From Datura wrightii (lineage: Eukaryota; Streptophyta; Magnoliopsida; Solanales; Solanaceae): 64,000 bases of DNA. The notes below the pieces were generated by a model. The model was given only the letters and a program-made list of their open reading frames with translations, ran no database searches and was not told the origin of the DNA. Every line of letters starts with the position of its first letter. Position 1 is the stretch's first letter. The position numbers and the translations under genes were made by a program. This document shows, piece after piece, positions 56,088-64,000 of this stretch. Where the stretch lies: contig JASDFA010000007.1 in assembly GCA_035772735.1 (NCBI GenBank), positions 82,979,501 through 83,043,500 of the forward strand, given 5' to 3'.

Positions 56088-57101
56088 AGAAGGTGCAAGC
56101 AAAGGAATACTCTATGGTGGAACATTTGAGCAAGACCTCGGCTCAAATTTTTATTTTGTCCCTTCTGCAAAGCTCTGATCAACACCAAAAAGCTCTAATG
56201 AAGCTACTAGGAGAAGCACGTTCCTGCAAGCATATCTAGCAATGAAGTAGCCCATATGGTAGGACAAGTATTTGAGGCCTAGAAAATCTCGTTCCATGAA
56301 GATGAATTGCCAGTGGAAGGGGTGGCTCATAACAAAGCACTGCATATCACAGTGCAACACTCAGACAAGTTCGTCAGCAAGGTATTGATTGACCCAGGTT
56401 CCAGTTTAAATATTTTCCCACTGAACACTTTGACCCAGCTGGAAGTTGACCTCTCCTGAATCAAGATATGGAAGATGAACATCAAAGCTTTTGATGGTTC
56501 ACAAAGGGACACCATGGGAGAAATCGATTTGGATGTGCTGGTTGGCCTTGCCATATTCACTATAACATTCCAAGTAATAGACATCCTAGCCTCCTATAAT
56601 TTGCTATTGGGACGCCCATGGATTCATGCCGTGGGGGTTGTGCCTTCAACTCTGCACCAATGCCTAAAGTTCGAGTGGGATCACCAAGAGGTCGTGGTCT
56701 ATGGGGATGAAAGTGGTCCAATCTATGTTGCTCCCATTATCCCCGTTATCGAAGGAAAAGGAGGTTTGGATGGGGAGAGTTTCCACACCCTAGAAATTGT
56801 TGGTGTCATCGAGAAAGGAAGGTGGTGGAGCGACAAAGTTCTGAGTATGCTGTTATGGTTGGGATTTAAGCCAGGAAAAGGCCTCGGGGTCAGATTACAA
56901 GGGACGTCAGAGCCGCTACAAGTGGCAACACAAAAAATCACTTTTGGATTGGGATATCAACCCAATGCCAAAGAGATGGACAATTGGAAATATCCGGGAA
57001 AGAAAAGTTTTTTGTTGCCAAATCCACTACCTTTGCTTCAGCAAACCTTCATTTCTGACAATTTTCTTGATATCAAGCGGGCCAAGGAAGATGTCGGTTA
57101 A
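56088..57101 (+). pseudogene. Element E protease with G-patch-like segment
   Basis: Protease sequence is visible from about 56300: ALHITVQHSDKFVSKVLIDPGSSLNIFP with the active site DPG near 56390, where related elements often have DGG. A stop near 56458 separates it from an open block at 56475-57101. This holds the second strand (ASYNLLLGRPWIHAVGVVPS) and a G-patch-like sequence, LGFKPGKGLGVRLQG, at about 56862-56907. The G-patch is an RNA-binding module known from Tat-type elements. The block ends shortly before the likely intron. Confidence 0.8.
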
Positions 57102-57438
57102 GGAATCTATTTTTGGATGAGGAAAGTGATAACTGTTGCCATGCCATTATCAATGAGGAGGAAGGAAGGGTCCCATAACAGGAAGTAGGAGCTCAAAGAG
57201 GAGTGGACAGCCACTCCATCCAGAGCTCGCCGGGCATCTGGGTGGACTAAAAGGATCAATTTTTCTATTGTTTCGAAATAAAATATTTGTTTTCGAAGTC
57301 GTTAAATTTTCTTTTGAATATTATGTCAAACTTCTGAACAAAATTTTAAATTAATAAAATTATTTTCTTTTCACATATTTGATTCAATTTTATTTATATT
57401 TTTAGCATTTCTAGTATCGACGCATTGAATCTAAGGCC
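57102..57438 (+). other. Likely intron region between protease and RT of element E
   Basis: Up to about 57240 the sequence still looks coding after a frameshift (LFLDEESDNCCHAIINEEEG, then a stop). From 57255 to 57414 it is AT-rich, ending in a pyrimidine-rich tract with candidate acceptors ATTTTTAG (57404) and TTTCTAG (57414). From 57415 the frame is open into RT. Ogre elements have a spliced intron at this point. The donor is unclear; GGTGGACT near 57240 is one candidate. Confidence 0.5.
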
Positions 57439-58530
57439 ATGGCTTGTAATGAAACTATACGACGTAACACAGGCAACTCATTAGAAGCCGAAGAAGATGA
57501 GGTTGAGGAGTACATAGAGTTTCTGCAGGAATATAAAGACGTCTTTGCCTGGAACTATGTTTATATGATGAGGCTCAGCCATTCCATAGTAGCGCATAGG
57601 CTACCTACTAATCCAGCGTATCCTCCTGTCAAGCAAAAGCTGAGAAAATACAAGCCTGATATGAGTCTGAAAATCAAAGAGGAAGTGGCTAAGCAGATCG
57701 ATGCCGGAATCCTCAAAGTAGTAGAATATCCCACCTGGTTGTCCAATATCGTGCCGGTACCGAAGAAGGATGGAAAGGTCAGAGTTTGTGTGGATTACAG
57801 GGATCTCAACAAGGCCAGCCCTAAAGATGATTTTCCACTGCCAAACATCCACATCCTTATTGACAATTGTGCCAAGCATGAGACACAATCGTTCGTAGAT
57901 TGTTTCGCTGGCTATCATCAGGTCAGAATGCATGATGACGATGCTGAGGAAACTGCATTCCTTTCTCCATGGGGTGTATATTTCTATAAGGTAATGTCGT
58001 TCGGATTGAAAAATGCTGGAGCCACCTACATGTGGGTCATGAACACCTTCTTCCACGACATGATCCACAAGGAAATTGAGGTTTATATGGATGATGTCAT
58101 CATTAAGTCAAAGAAAAGCTTAGATCATTTGGCTAACCTCAGAAAGTTCTTCGACAGATTGCGGAAGTATAATCTAAAGCTAAATTCGGCGAAGTGTGCA
58201 TTTGGTGTTCCATCGGGAAAATTATTGGGATTTATCGTCTGCCGTTGGGGTATCGAGTTGGATCCAACCAAGATTAAGGGCATCCAAGAGCTTCCACCGC
58301 TGAGGAGTAAGAAGAAAGTCATGAGCTTTTTAGGACGACTCAACTATATCAGTCGTTTCATTGCTCAGTCAACGGTTATTTGTGAGCCTATCTTCAAATT
58401 GCTGAAAAAATATGCTGCTACAGAGTGGACTCTTGAGTGTCAACAAGCTTTCGATAGAATCAAGGATTATCTATCAAAGCCTCCGATTTTAGTCCCACCA
58501 GAACAAGGAAGACCTTTGCTCTTGTATTAG
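57439..58530 (+). pseudogene. Element E reverse transcriptase, open block
   Basis: An open block of 363 codons covers the whole RT. The linker reads EYKDVFAWNYVYM, the fingers DAGILKVVEYPTWLSNIVPV and KDGKVRVCVDYRDLNKASPKDD. The palm catalytic motif is YMDD at residues 216-219 (58084-58095), and the connection follows (KKVMSFLGRLNYISRF). A TAG at 58528-58530, probably from a Leu codon, ends it, and the same frame continues into RNase H. The RT motifs are intact, so this part decayed little. Confidence 0.9.
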
Positions 58531-59019
58531 TCCGTGCTAGAAAATGCCTTTGGTTGTGTTTTGGGACAACATGACGAGACAGGGAGAAAGGAGCAAGCCA
58601 TATACTATTTGAGCAAGAAGTTCACACTGTATGAGGCTCGATATACATTGCTGGAGAGGACGTGTTGCGCTTTGACTTGGGTTGGTCAGAAGGTGAGGCA
58701 CTATTTGTCTGCTTACACGACTTATCTGATCTCCAGAATGGATCCGCTGAAGTATATCTTCCAAAAGCCCGTGCCGATAGGGAAGCTGGCTAAATGGCAG
58801 ATATTGCTAAGTGAGTTTGATATCGTCTATGTAATGCAGAAAGCGGTAAAAGGACAAGCTCTTGCAGATCATTTGGTAGAAAATCCTGTGGATGAGGAGT
58901 ATGAACCACTGAAAACATACTTTCCCGACGAGGAGGTAGCCTTCATAGGAGAAGATATTGCCAAAGAGTATGATGGTTGGAGGTTATTCTTCGATGGAGC
59001 AACAAACTTCAAAGGATAG
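58531..59019 (+). pseudogene. Element E first RNase H
   Basis: Directly after the stop, the frame reads LENAFGCVLGQHDETGRKEQAIYYLSKKFTLYEARYTLLER. It continues through MDPLKYIFQKPVPIGKLAKWQ and VKGQALADHL. This matches the standard Ty3 RNase H, although the first catalytic Asp position falls at the stop/SVLENA area and appears altered. The frame enters the second RNase H and breaks by a one-base loss near 59014-59019. Confidence 0.82.
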
Positions 59020-59345
59020 GCATTGGAGCAGTGTTGGTATCAGAGACTGGGAAGCATTACCCTGTATCAGCTAAGCTTCGATTCCCTTGTACTAACAACA
59101 TGGCTGAGTATGAAGCCTGCATCTTGGGTGTTCGACTGGCAGTCGGCATGAACGTGCAGTCGTTACTGGTAATTGGAGACTCAGATTTGCTGATTCATCA
59201 AGTGAGGGGAGAATGGGCCACGAAGAACATGAAGATTTTGCCCTATTTAAATTGTGTGCAAGAATTATGTAAGAGGTTTGTCAAGATTGAGTTCCATCAT
59301 GTTCCCCGAGTACAAAATAAATTTGCAGATGCTTTGGCTAAATTG
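58960..59345 (+). pseudogene. Element E second, archaeal-type RNase H
   Basis: A complete second RNase H fold is visible. It has Asp in FDGATN (near 58989), Glu in MAEYEAC (near 59103), Asp in GDSDLLIHQ (near 59178) and Asp in FADALAKL (near 59326), the expected D-E-D-D set. A one-base frameshift between FKG and IGIGAVL (near 59016) is the only break. A doubled RNase H is a known hallmark of the Tat lineage and may help remove RNA during copying of these very long genomes. Confidence 0.87.
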
Positions 59346-60703
59346 TCTTTGATGATCCAGCACCCTAATAAGAATTACATTGATCCCATTCCCGTTCACA
59401 TATATAAGCAACCAGCTTATTGCTTTCATGTTGAGGAAGAACCAGACGGTGAACCATGGTATGCTGACATCAAAGGGTATTTGAAAAACGGGGGTTATTC
59501 TGAGCGTGCTACAAGCGTCCAAAAACACAACGTTCGGAGGCTAGCTAATCAGTTTTTCCTAAACGGAGAAATCCTTTATAGGAGGACCCCGGACTTGGGA
59601 TTGCTAAGATGTTTGGACGTTAAGGAGGCAACAAATTTCATTGGGGAAGTCCACGCCGAAACTTGTGGTCCTCACATGAATGGTTTCATCTTGGCAAAGA
59701 AGTTCTTAAGAGCTGGCTATTTCTGGTTGACTATGGAGATGGACTGTATCAAGTACGTGCAAAGATGCCATCAATGTCAAACCCACGCAGACGTGGTTTG
59801 ATCTCCTCCCAACGAGCTTTATGCCACGAGCTCGCTTGGCCATTCACATCTTGGGGAATGGATGTAATTGGTCCCATCGATCCTGCAGCGTCTAATGGAT
59901 ATAGATTCATTCTAGTTGCGATAGACTACTTCACTAAATGGGTTGAAGCTACCTCTCACAAGTCCGTCACAAAGAAGGTGGTGATAGATTTTGCTCGCGA
60001 CCATCTCATTTGCCGATTTTGGGTACTTGAATCTATTATTACTGACAATGGAGCTAATCTAAATAGTGACTTAATGAGAACGACGTGTGAAAACTTCAAG
60101 ATCAAGAACCGCAATTCTACTGCGTATAGGCTGCAGATGAATGGAGCCGTGGAGGCTGCAAACAAGAACATCAAGAGAATTTTGCGAAAGGTGATTGATA
60201 ACTACAGACACTGGTATGAGAAGATTCCCTTTGCTTTGTTGGGATATTGTACCACTCTCCGAACATCTACTGGAGCTACGTCTTATATGTTGGTATATGG
60301 TAATGAAGCAGTGATACCAGCTGAGGTGGAAATTCCTTCTTTGAGAATCATTCAAGAAGTAGAACTGAACGATGCAGAATGGGTGCAAAGTAGATTTGAG
60401 CAACTAGCACTCATTGATGGGAAAATGATAAATGCAGTCTGCCATGGTCAACTTTATCAGAACAGGATGACCAAGGCTTTTAACAAGAACATTCAGCCAA
60501 GACTTTTCACGCCTAGGCAATTGGTTTTGAAGTGTATTTTTCCACACCAAGATGAAGCTAAAGGAAAGTTCTCGCCTAACTGGAAAGGTCCTTACATAGT
60601 TCACCGAGTGCTGACAGGAGGAGCACTTATCCTAGCAGAGATGGATGGTGAAATCTGGCCCAAACCTATCAACTCAGACGCTGTAAAGAGATACTACATT
60701 TAG
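59346..60703 (+). pseudogene. Element E integrase, no chromodomain
   Basis: The zinc-binding HHCC lies at about 59650-59780 (HAETCGPHMNGFILAKKFL...CHQCQ). A frameshift near 59795-59805 precedes the core: Asp in SWGMDVIGPID (59854), Asp in ITDNGANL (60040) and Glu in NGAVEAANK (60146), the D-D-E set. The C-terminal part ends GPYIVHRVLTGGALILAEMDG...VKRYYI with a stop at 60701-60703. No chromodomain follows, as expected for Tat elements. The core block of 59800-60703 is open. Confidence 0.9.
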
Positions 60704-60740
60704 ATTGGGAATTTGTTTTTTTACTCTGCCTTGTAACCTG

Positions 60741-60800
60741 AACTACGTTGGACCTAATTCTCATTTAAGAGGGATATGTAGGCGTCCCTATAGGACTCGG
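60741..60800 (+). other. Two-hairpin structured motif, copy 2
   Basis: AACTACG...GACCTAAT is followed by UCUC/GAGG with a six-base loop (60759-60772, one G-U pair). Next is TATGTAGG, then a GTCC/GGAC stem with a five-base loop (60784-60796), then TCGG. It begins about 40 bases after the integrase stop. Confidence 0.6.
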
Positions 60801-60897
60801 TATATATCTTTATATAATTTTCTTCTCCCCTTTCGTTGAAAAGGGTCTTGGTGATTCTATCATATTTTCTATGGTGATTCGGTTAATAAGCTGCAAA

Positions 60898-61012
60898 CTG
60901 GGGCAGAATTTTTGAGAGGACCTCAAAAATTCGCAACTCTATGTCATTTGCAAAGGAATCGATGTCATGTCCTACACTGGGGCAGAAATTTTGAGAAGGA
61001 TCTCAAAATTTT
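60898..61012 (+). repeat. Two inverted-repeat boxes with ACTGGGGCAG
   Basis: ACTGGGGCAGAATTTTTGAG with a CTCAAAAATT partner lies at 60898-60932, and a near copy at 60976-61012. Each can form a stem of about 8-10 bp (TTTTTGAG/CTCAAAAA, AATTTTGAG/CTCAAAATT). The GGGGCAG word also forms the polypurine-like tract before the 3' LTR and occurs in the LTR near 50493. Confidence 0.7.
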
Positions 61013-61475
61013 GTAGAGACTAAGTCAAGATAAGGGCTCGATTTACAAAAGGACGTTGTATGGTTATAAAACATGTCATGGCCCATGATTCAATTCAATT
61101 TTTCTACATACCTCAAAACTTACTTTTACTTTTACTTTTACTAAATTATTTTAAAAGGTTCTCTTTTTTTTCACTTTATGCCCGAGCATATACCTGGACG
61201 GAGTTCAACGACAGGTGTCAAACGGATAGAAGAAGCCTACAGGACAGACACACAGATCAACCTCCCCTTTTCAAACTAATAAGTTTCCTTTGAGCGCAGA
61301 AATAATGAAAATGCAAAAGGCAGAGATGGAGAACATCTTGTCACAAGGCGACACAAAGCTAAATCATTCTCCTTTTTGCCCCTATTTATATCTTTCTATT
61401 CCATCATCTAAGCCTGTATTCATATTTTAAGCTATTATATGCATTTGCTAGCCCGCAATATACACGATACATGCA

Positions 61476-62220
61476 TTCTCGAGCCCATGATATACATGAA
61501 ATATACATTCGAGCCCATCATACTTGCATTTGAGCCCGTATCTACATTTTTTAGCCCTTTATATGCGTCTTTCAAGCCTGCGATATACATGATATATGCA
61601 TTGAAGCCCATATTTGCATTTTGATATACATCTAAGCCCATATTTGCATATTGAGCCCGTGGTATACATTTTTATATATACATCTGAGCCAGTGGTATAT
61701 ATTTTGATATATGCATCTGAGCCCGTATTTGCATTTTGATGTACATTTGAGCCCGGGATATATGATATATGCATTTTTTAATATATATCTGAGCACTCAA
61801 TTGAATATCAAGCCCGTGATATACATGGTATATGCATTTTTTCTATATACTTGATCCTGTATTTGCAGATTGAGCCTGTGATATATATGATAATATGCAT
61901 TTTTATATACATTCGAGCCCGTATTTGCATTTTTTTTATACATCTGAGCTCATATTTGCATATTAAGCCCATGATATATGATAATATGCATTTTTATATA
62001 CATTCGAGGCCATATTAACATATTGAGCCTGTGACGCACATGATATACGCATTTTGATATACATTTGAGGCCGCACCTGCATTTGAGCTCGTTGAGCCCG
62101 TTATTTTATTTCGAGCCCGTTATTTGCATTTCAAACCCATTATTTGCATTTCAAGCCCATTTTATGCATTCGAGTCGTTATTTGCATTCTGAGCCTTATG
62201 ACTTATTTGCATTGAGCCCG
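61476..62220 (+). repeat. Degenerate minisatellite in the E 3' untranslated region
   Basis: About two dozen imperfect units built on GAGCCCGTATTTGCATTTTG and GATATACATC alternate over 745 bp, with unit lengths of about 20-45 bp. Units near 62090-62170 shorten to GAGCCCGTTATTTGCATTTC. It is not coding. Confidence 0.8.
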
Positions 62221-62299
62221 AATAAACCAGAGCTTTCAATTGAGTTATTGAGGCTCTCGAATAATTTACTTTCTTTGAATTAGCATTCTTCCACTCATC

Positions 62300-62580
62300 C
62301 GAAGGGTTCATGGTCTAAGGCATCGTTTCATAGCCTGTGGACATCATGTCATGGCTTGAGGATTTACTTTCCCGCTTATCATGCTCCTAAGGCGTCATAG
62401 TCTAAAGGCGTCATCTTTCATGGCCTGCGGACATCATTTCATGGCCTAAGGAATTTATTATTATCATGCTCCTAAGGCGTCATAGTCTAAAGATGTCATC
62501 TTTTCATAGCCTGAGGACATCATTTCATGGCCTAAGGAATTTATTTTTCCTATCATGGTCAAGGACATCATGTCTTAGAG
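62300..62580 (+). repeat. 85 bp direct repeat zone in the E 3' untranslated region
   Basis: A unit starting ATCATGCTCCTAAGGCGTCA at 62378 recurs at 62463, with partial units on both sides. Inside each unit the word CATGGCCTAAGG and variants appear twice, so it is a repeat within a repeat. Confidence 0.75.
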
Positions 62581-62856
62581 ACCTCATCTCGAAGCAAACT
62601 TCCATCGTCTAAAGGGAACTTGCATCAAGTTTAATCTTTTGCATCGGTTTATATTACGAAGTATTTGATGCATATGCTTGCCGAGGAATAATGAGCTACG
62701 AATGATAACGCCTTTCCTACTATCTTCTTTTCAAACCTTATTCCCACCTATTTATTTTGTAATGCATTCTAAATCTTGTTAATTCGTGCTACCCCCATCT
62801 TTATCTAAGACTTCATGTTGTCAATTTTTAGGGATTTCGTTCGTCCCTAAATCTAG

Positions 62857-62923
62857 AACTACACGCGGCCTGATTCTCGCAAGACCCGAGATATGTAGGC
62901 GACTTCATACCAAAGTCTCGGCC
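62857..62923 (+). other. Two-hairpin structured motif, copy 3
   Basis: AACTACACGCGGCCTGAT is followed by a TCTCG/CGAGA stem with a seven-base loop (62875-62891). Next is TATGTAGG, then a GACTT/AAGTC stem with a seven-base loop (62901-62917), then TCGGCC. It lies about 135 bases before the 3' LTR. An extra AGGGA/TCCCT stem just upstream (62830-62848) is not seen in copies 1 and 2. Confidence 0.6.
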
Positions 62924-63046
62924 AAAACATCCTCACAATTTCATTTTTCTTTCATCCGGCCCCACCGAAATTTTTCTTCGGTCTGACAAAATTGGCCACT
63001 AGGTCAACGTTCTTTGCTCACCAACTCATTCTTCATTCCTGAGCAA

Positions 63047-63058
63047 AGAAGGGGCAGT
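63047..63058 (+). other. Element E polypurine tract
   Basis: AAGAAGGGGCAG with a trailing T directly precedes the TG of the 3' LTR. It serves as plus-strand primer in the family. Confidence 0.75.
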
Positions 63059-64000
63059 TGTTGACACCAAATTTTGACCTGCCTACGCCATGTATATACT
63101 GCTTACATATATATTTTATTTACTTTTTTAAGCAAATATTCGACTTGCATTTATATTTATAAAATAATTAATTATCATAATATTGCAAAATTATTTTAAA
63201 TTACATATATATATATAATTTGCATTAATTTCAATTTATTAATTTTTTGATGTTAAACAATTGTGTCATGTACAATATATTTCATATTAATATACGCCCT
63301 TATTTGAAATATATATTTTACTTAATCTTTATAAACTATTTACATAATTTTACTAAATCTTACAAATTTATTTGCGTAATAATATTACTGGAATTTATAA
63401 ATTATTTATATTAATAATATAAGTTTTATAATATTTGATAACTTAATTTTATTTCCTAGTCATTGAATTATTTACATATATAATAATTTATTAATTATAT
63501 AATATTTACATGAGTCTACTCAAATTTATTATTATTTTTATATTAATAATAATGTTCATATGATTTTCCCGTAATTTAAACTATTTTATTATCTATTTAT
63601 TAAATTTATTTACAAATGTAGTATATTTATTAATTTAATAGCAGCTAAAATCCAATTTCATCCAATTCATTTAAAATCTAGCCATTTTATGCCCTTTTAT
63701 GCCGATTTTAGCCATTTTTTCTCAATTTATACCAATTTTGGCCTATTTTACCATACCTAGCCACTTTTTAAACCCCAATTAAATTTCAATTAAATTCCAA
63801 CCAATTTACCCTACCGCGACCCGCTCAATAACCCGTGACCCAATCCATTATGATTTTTTAATCTCATCCGTCCATCACAATGATCTAATGGCCACAAATA
63901 AACCCTATCACATTTCCTTATTTATCAACCTACTCCCCCAAAACCCTAATTCATTTTCATCATTTTCTTTTCCTCCTTCAACAAAGCCAGCGGCCGCCCA
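63059..64000 (+). repeat. 3' LTR of element E, first 942 bp
   Basis: It begins TGTTGACACCAAATTTTG and aligns from base one with 47236 onward, with scattered substitutions and short AT indels. The window ends in the CT-rich tract at CCAGCGGCCGCCCA, corresponding to about 48173. The remaining 4.1 kb is outside. Confidence 0.92.

Larger units (their letters stand above)
60704..63058 (+). other. Element E long 3' untranslated region
   Basis: A 2.35 kb non-coding stretch lies between integrase and the 3' LTR. In order it holds two-hairpin motif copy 2, two long inverted-repeat boxes, an unremarkable AT-rich part (61015-61475), a minisatellite-like array (61476-62220), an 85 bp direct repeat zone (62300-62580), an unremarkable part (62581-62856), motif copy 3 and the polypurine tract. 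Hypervariable, repeat-rich 3' ends are known in Tat/Ogre elements and can seed satellites. Confidence 0.85.
47236..64000 (+). mobile_element. Element E: Ogre-like Tat retrotransposon (continues beyond window)
   Basis: The 5' LTR is 5081 bp and the 3' LTR starts at 63059, so a complete copy would be near 20.9 kb. The Arg-type primer site, a non-gag frame before gag, a likely intron between protease and RT, a second RNase H of archaeal type and a repeat-rich 3' untranslated region together fit the Ogre group of Tat elements. It is inserted in the integrase of element D. About 15 substitutions separate the LTRs over the first 290 bp by eye. Coding parts have several lesions but long open blocks. 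Confidence 0.93.

Noticed and set aside
1..64000. Host genes, tRNA or rRNA genes, CRISPR arrays
   Set aside because: Every longer open block that I could read belongs to gag or pol of a retrotransposon; no cloverleaf with box A/B, rRNA block or regularly spaced repeat array was seen by eye.

Overview
This window is plant nuclear DNA made almost entirely of LTR retrotransposons. I found no host protein gene, rRNA or tRNA gene, or CRISPR array. The families present are Ty3/Gypsy chromoviruses of Tekay/Del type with iMet primer sites, Athila-like elements with long leaders, and an Ogre-like Tat element with 5 kb LTRs. Together they point to repeat-rich heterochromatin of a eudicot. The protein style resembles Solanaceae, but that is an impression and was not searched.

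Left half, nested four deep. Element A (1-5339, minus) is a chromovirus with an open gag-pol frame of 847 codons that runs off the left edge; its 5' LTR is 2.58 kb. A sits in the gag of Athila-like element 1 (5340-7438, minus). That element sits in the reverse transcriptase of a chromovirus chain, B (7439-27372, plus). B is a tandem array in which three internal regions alternate with three LTRs (10012-12570, 17163-19710, 24776-27372), each LTR serving as 3' LTR of one unit and 5' LTR of the next. The B chain in turn lies in the 5' LTR of element F (27373-30430, plus).

Middle. F is broken in its protease and abuts a broken minus-strand element G (about 30431-32459). A gag remnant H follows (32580-33392) and is cut in its zinc knuckle by Athila-like element 2 (33393-35094).

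Right half. Athila-like 2 is cut by chromovirus D (minus). D's 3' LTR is split by complete element C (35515-45044, plus; both LTRs, decayed gag-pol, target duplication differing at one base). D's integrase end is cut by Ogre-like element E (47236 to beyond 64000). E has an Arg-type primer site, a gag with a proline-rich tail, a protease with a G-patch-like segment, a likely intron, RT, two RNase H domains, an integrase without chromodomain, and a repeat-rich 3' untranslated region.

Points that stand out: (1) a two-hairpin sequence motif occurs three times in element E with compensatory base changes, suggesting a structured RNA; (2) the three B units share the same stops and frameshift, so a dead element was amplified; (3) a nearly identical stretch in two otherwise diverged B units suggests gene conversion; (4) unrelated LTR families each carry their own cluster of short inverted-repeat modules in the presumed U3.
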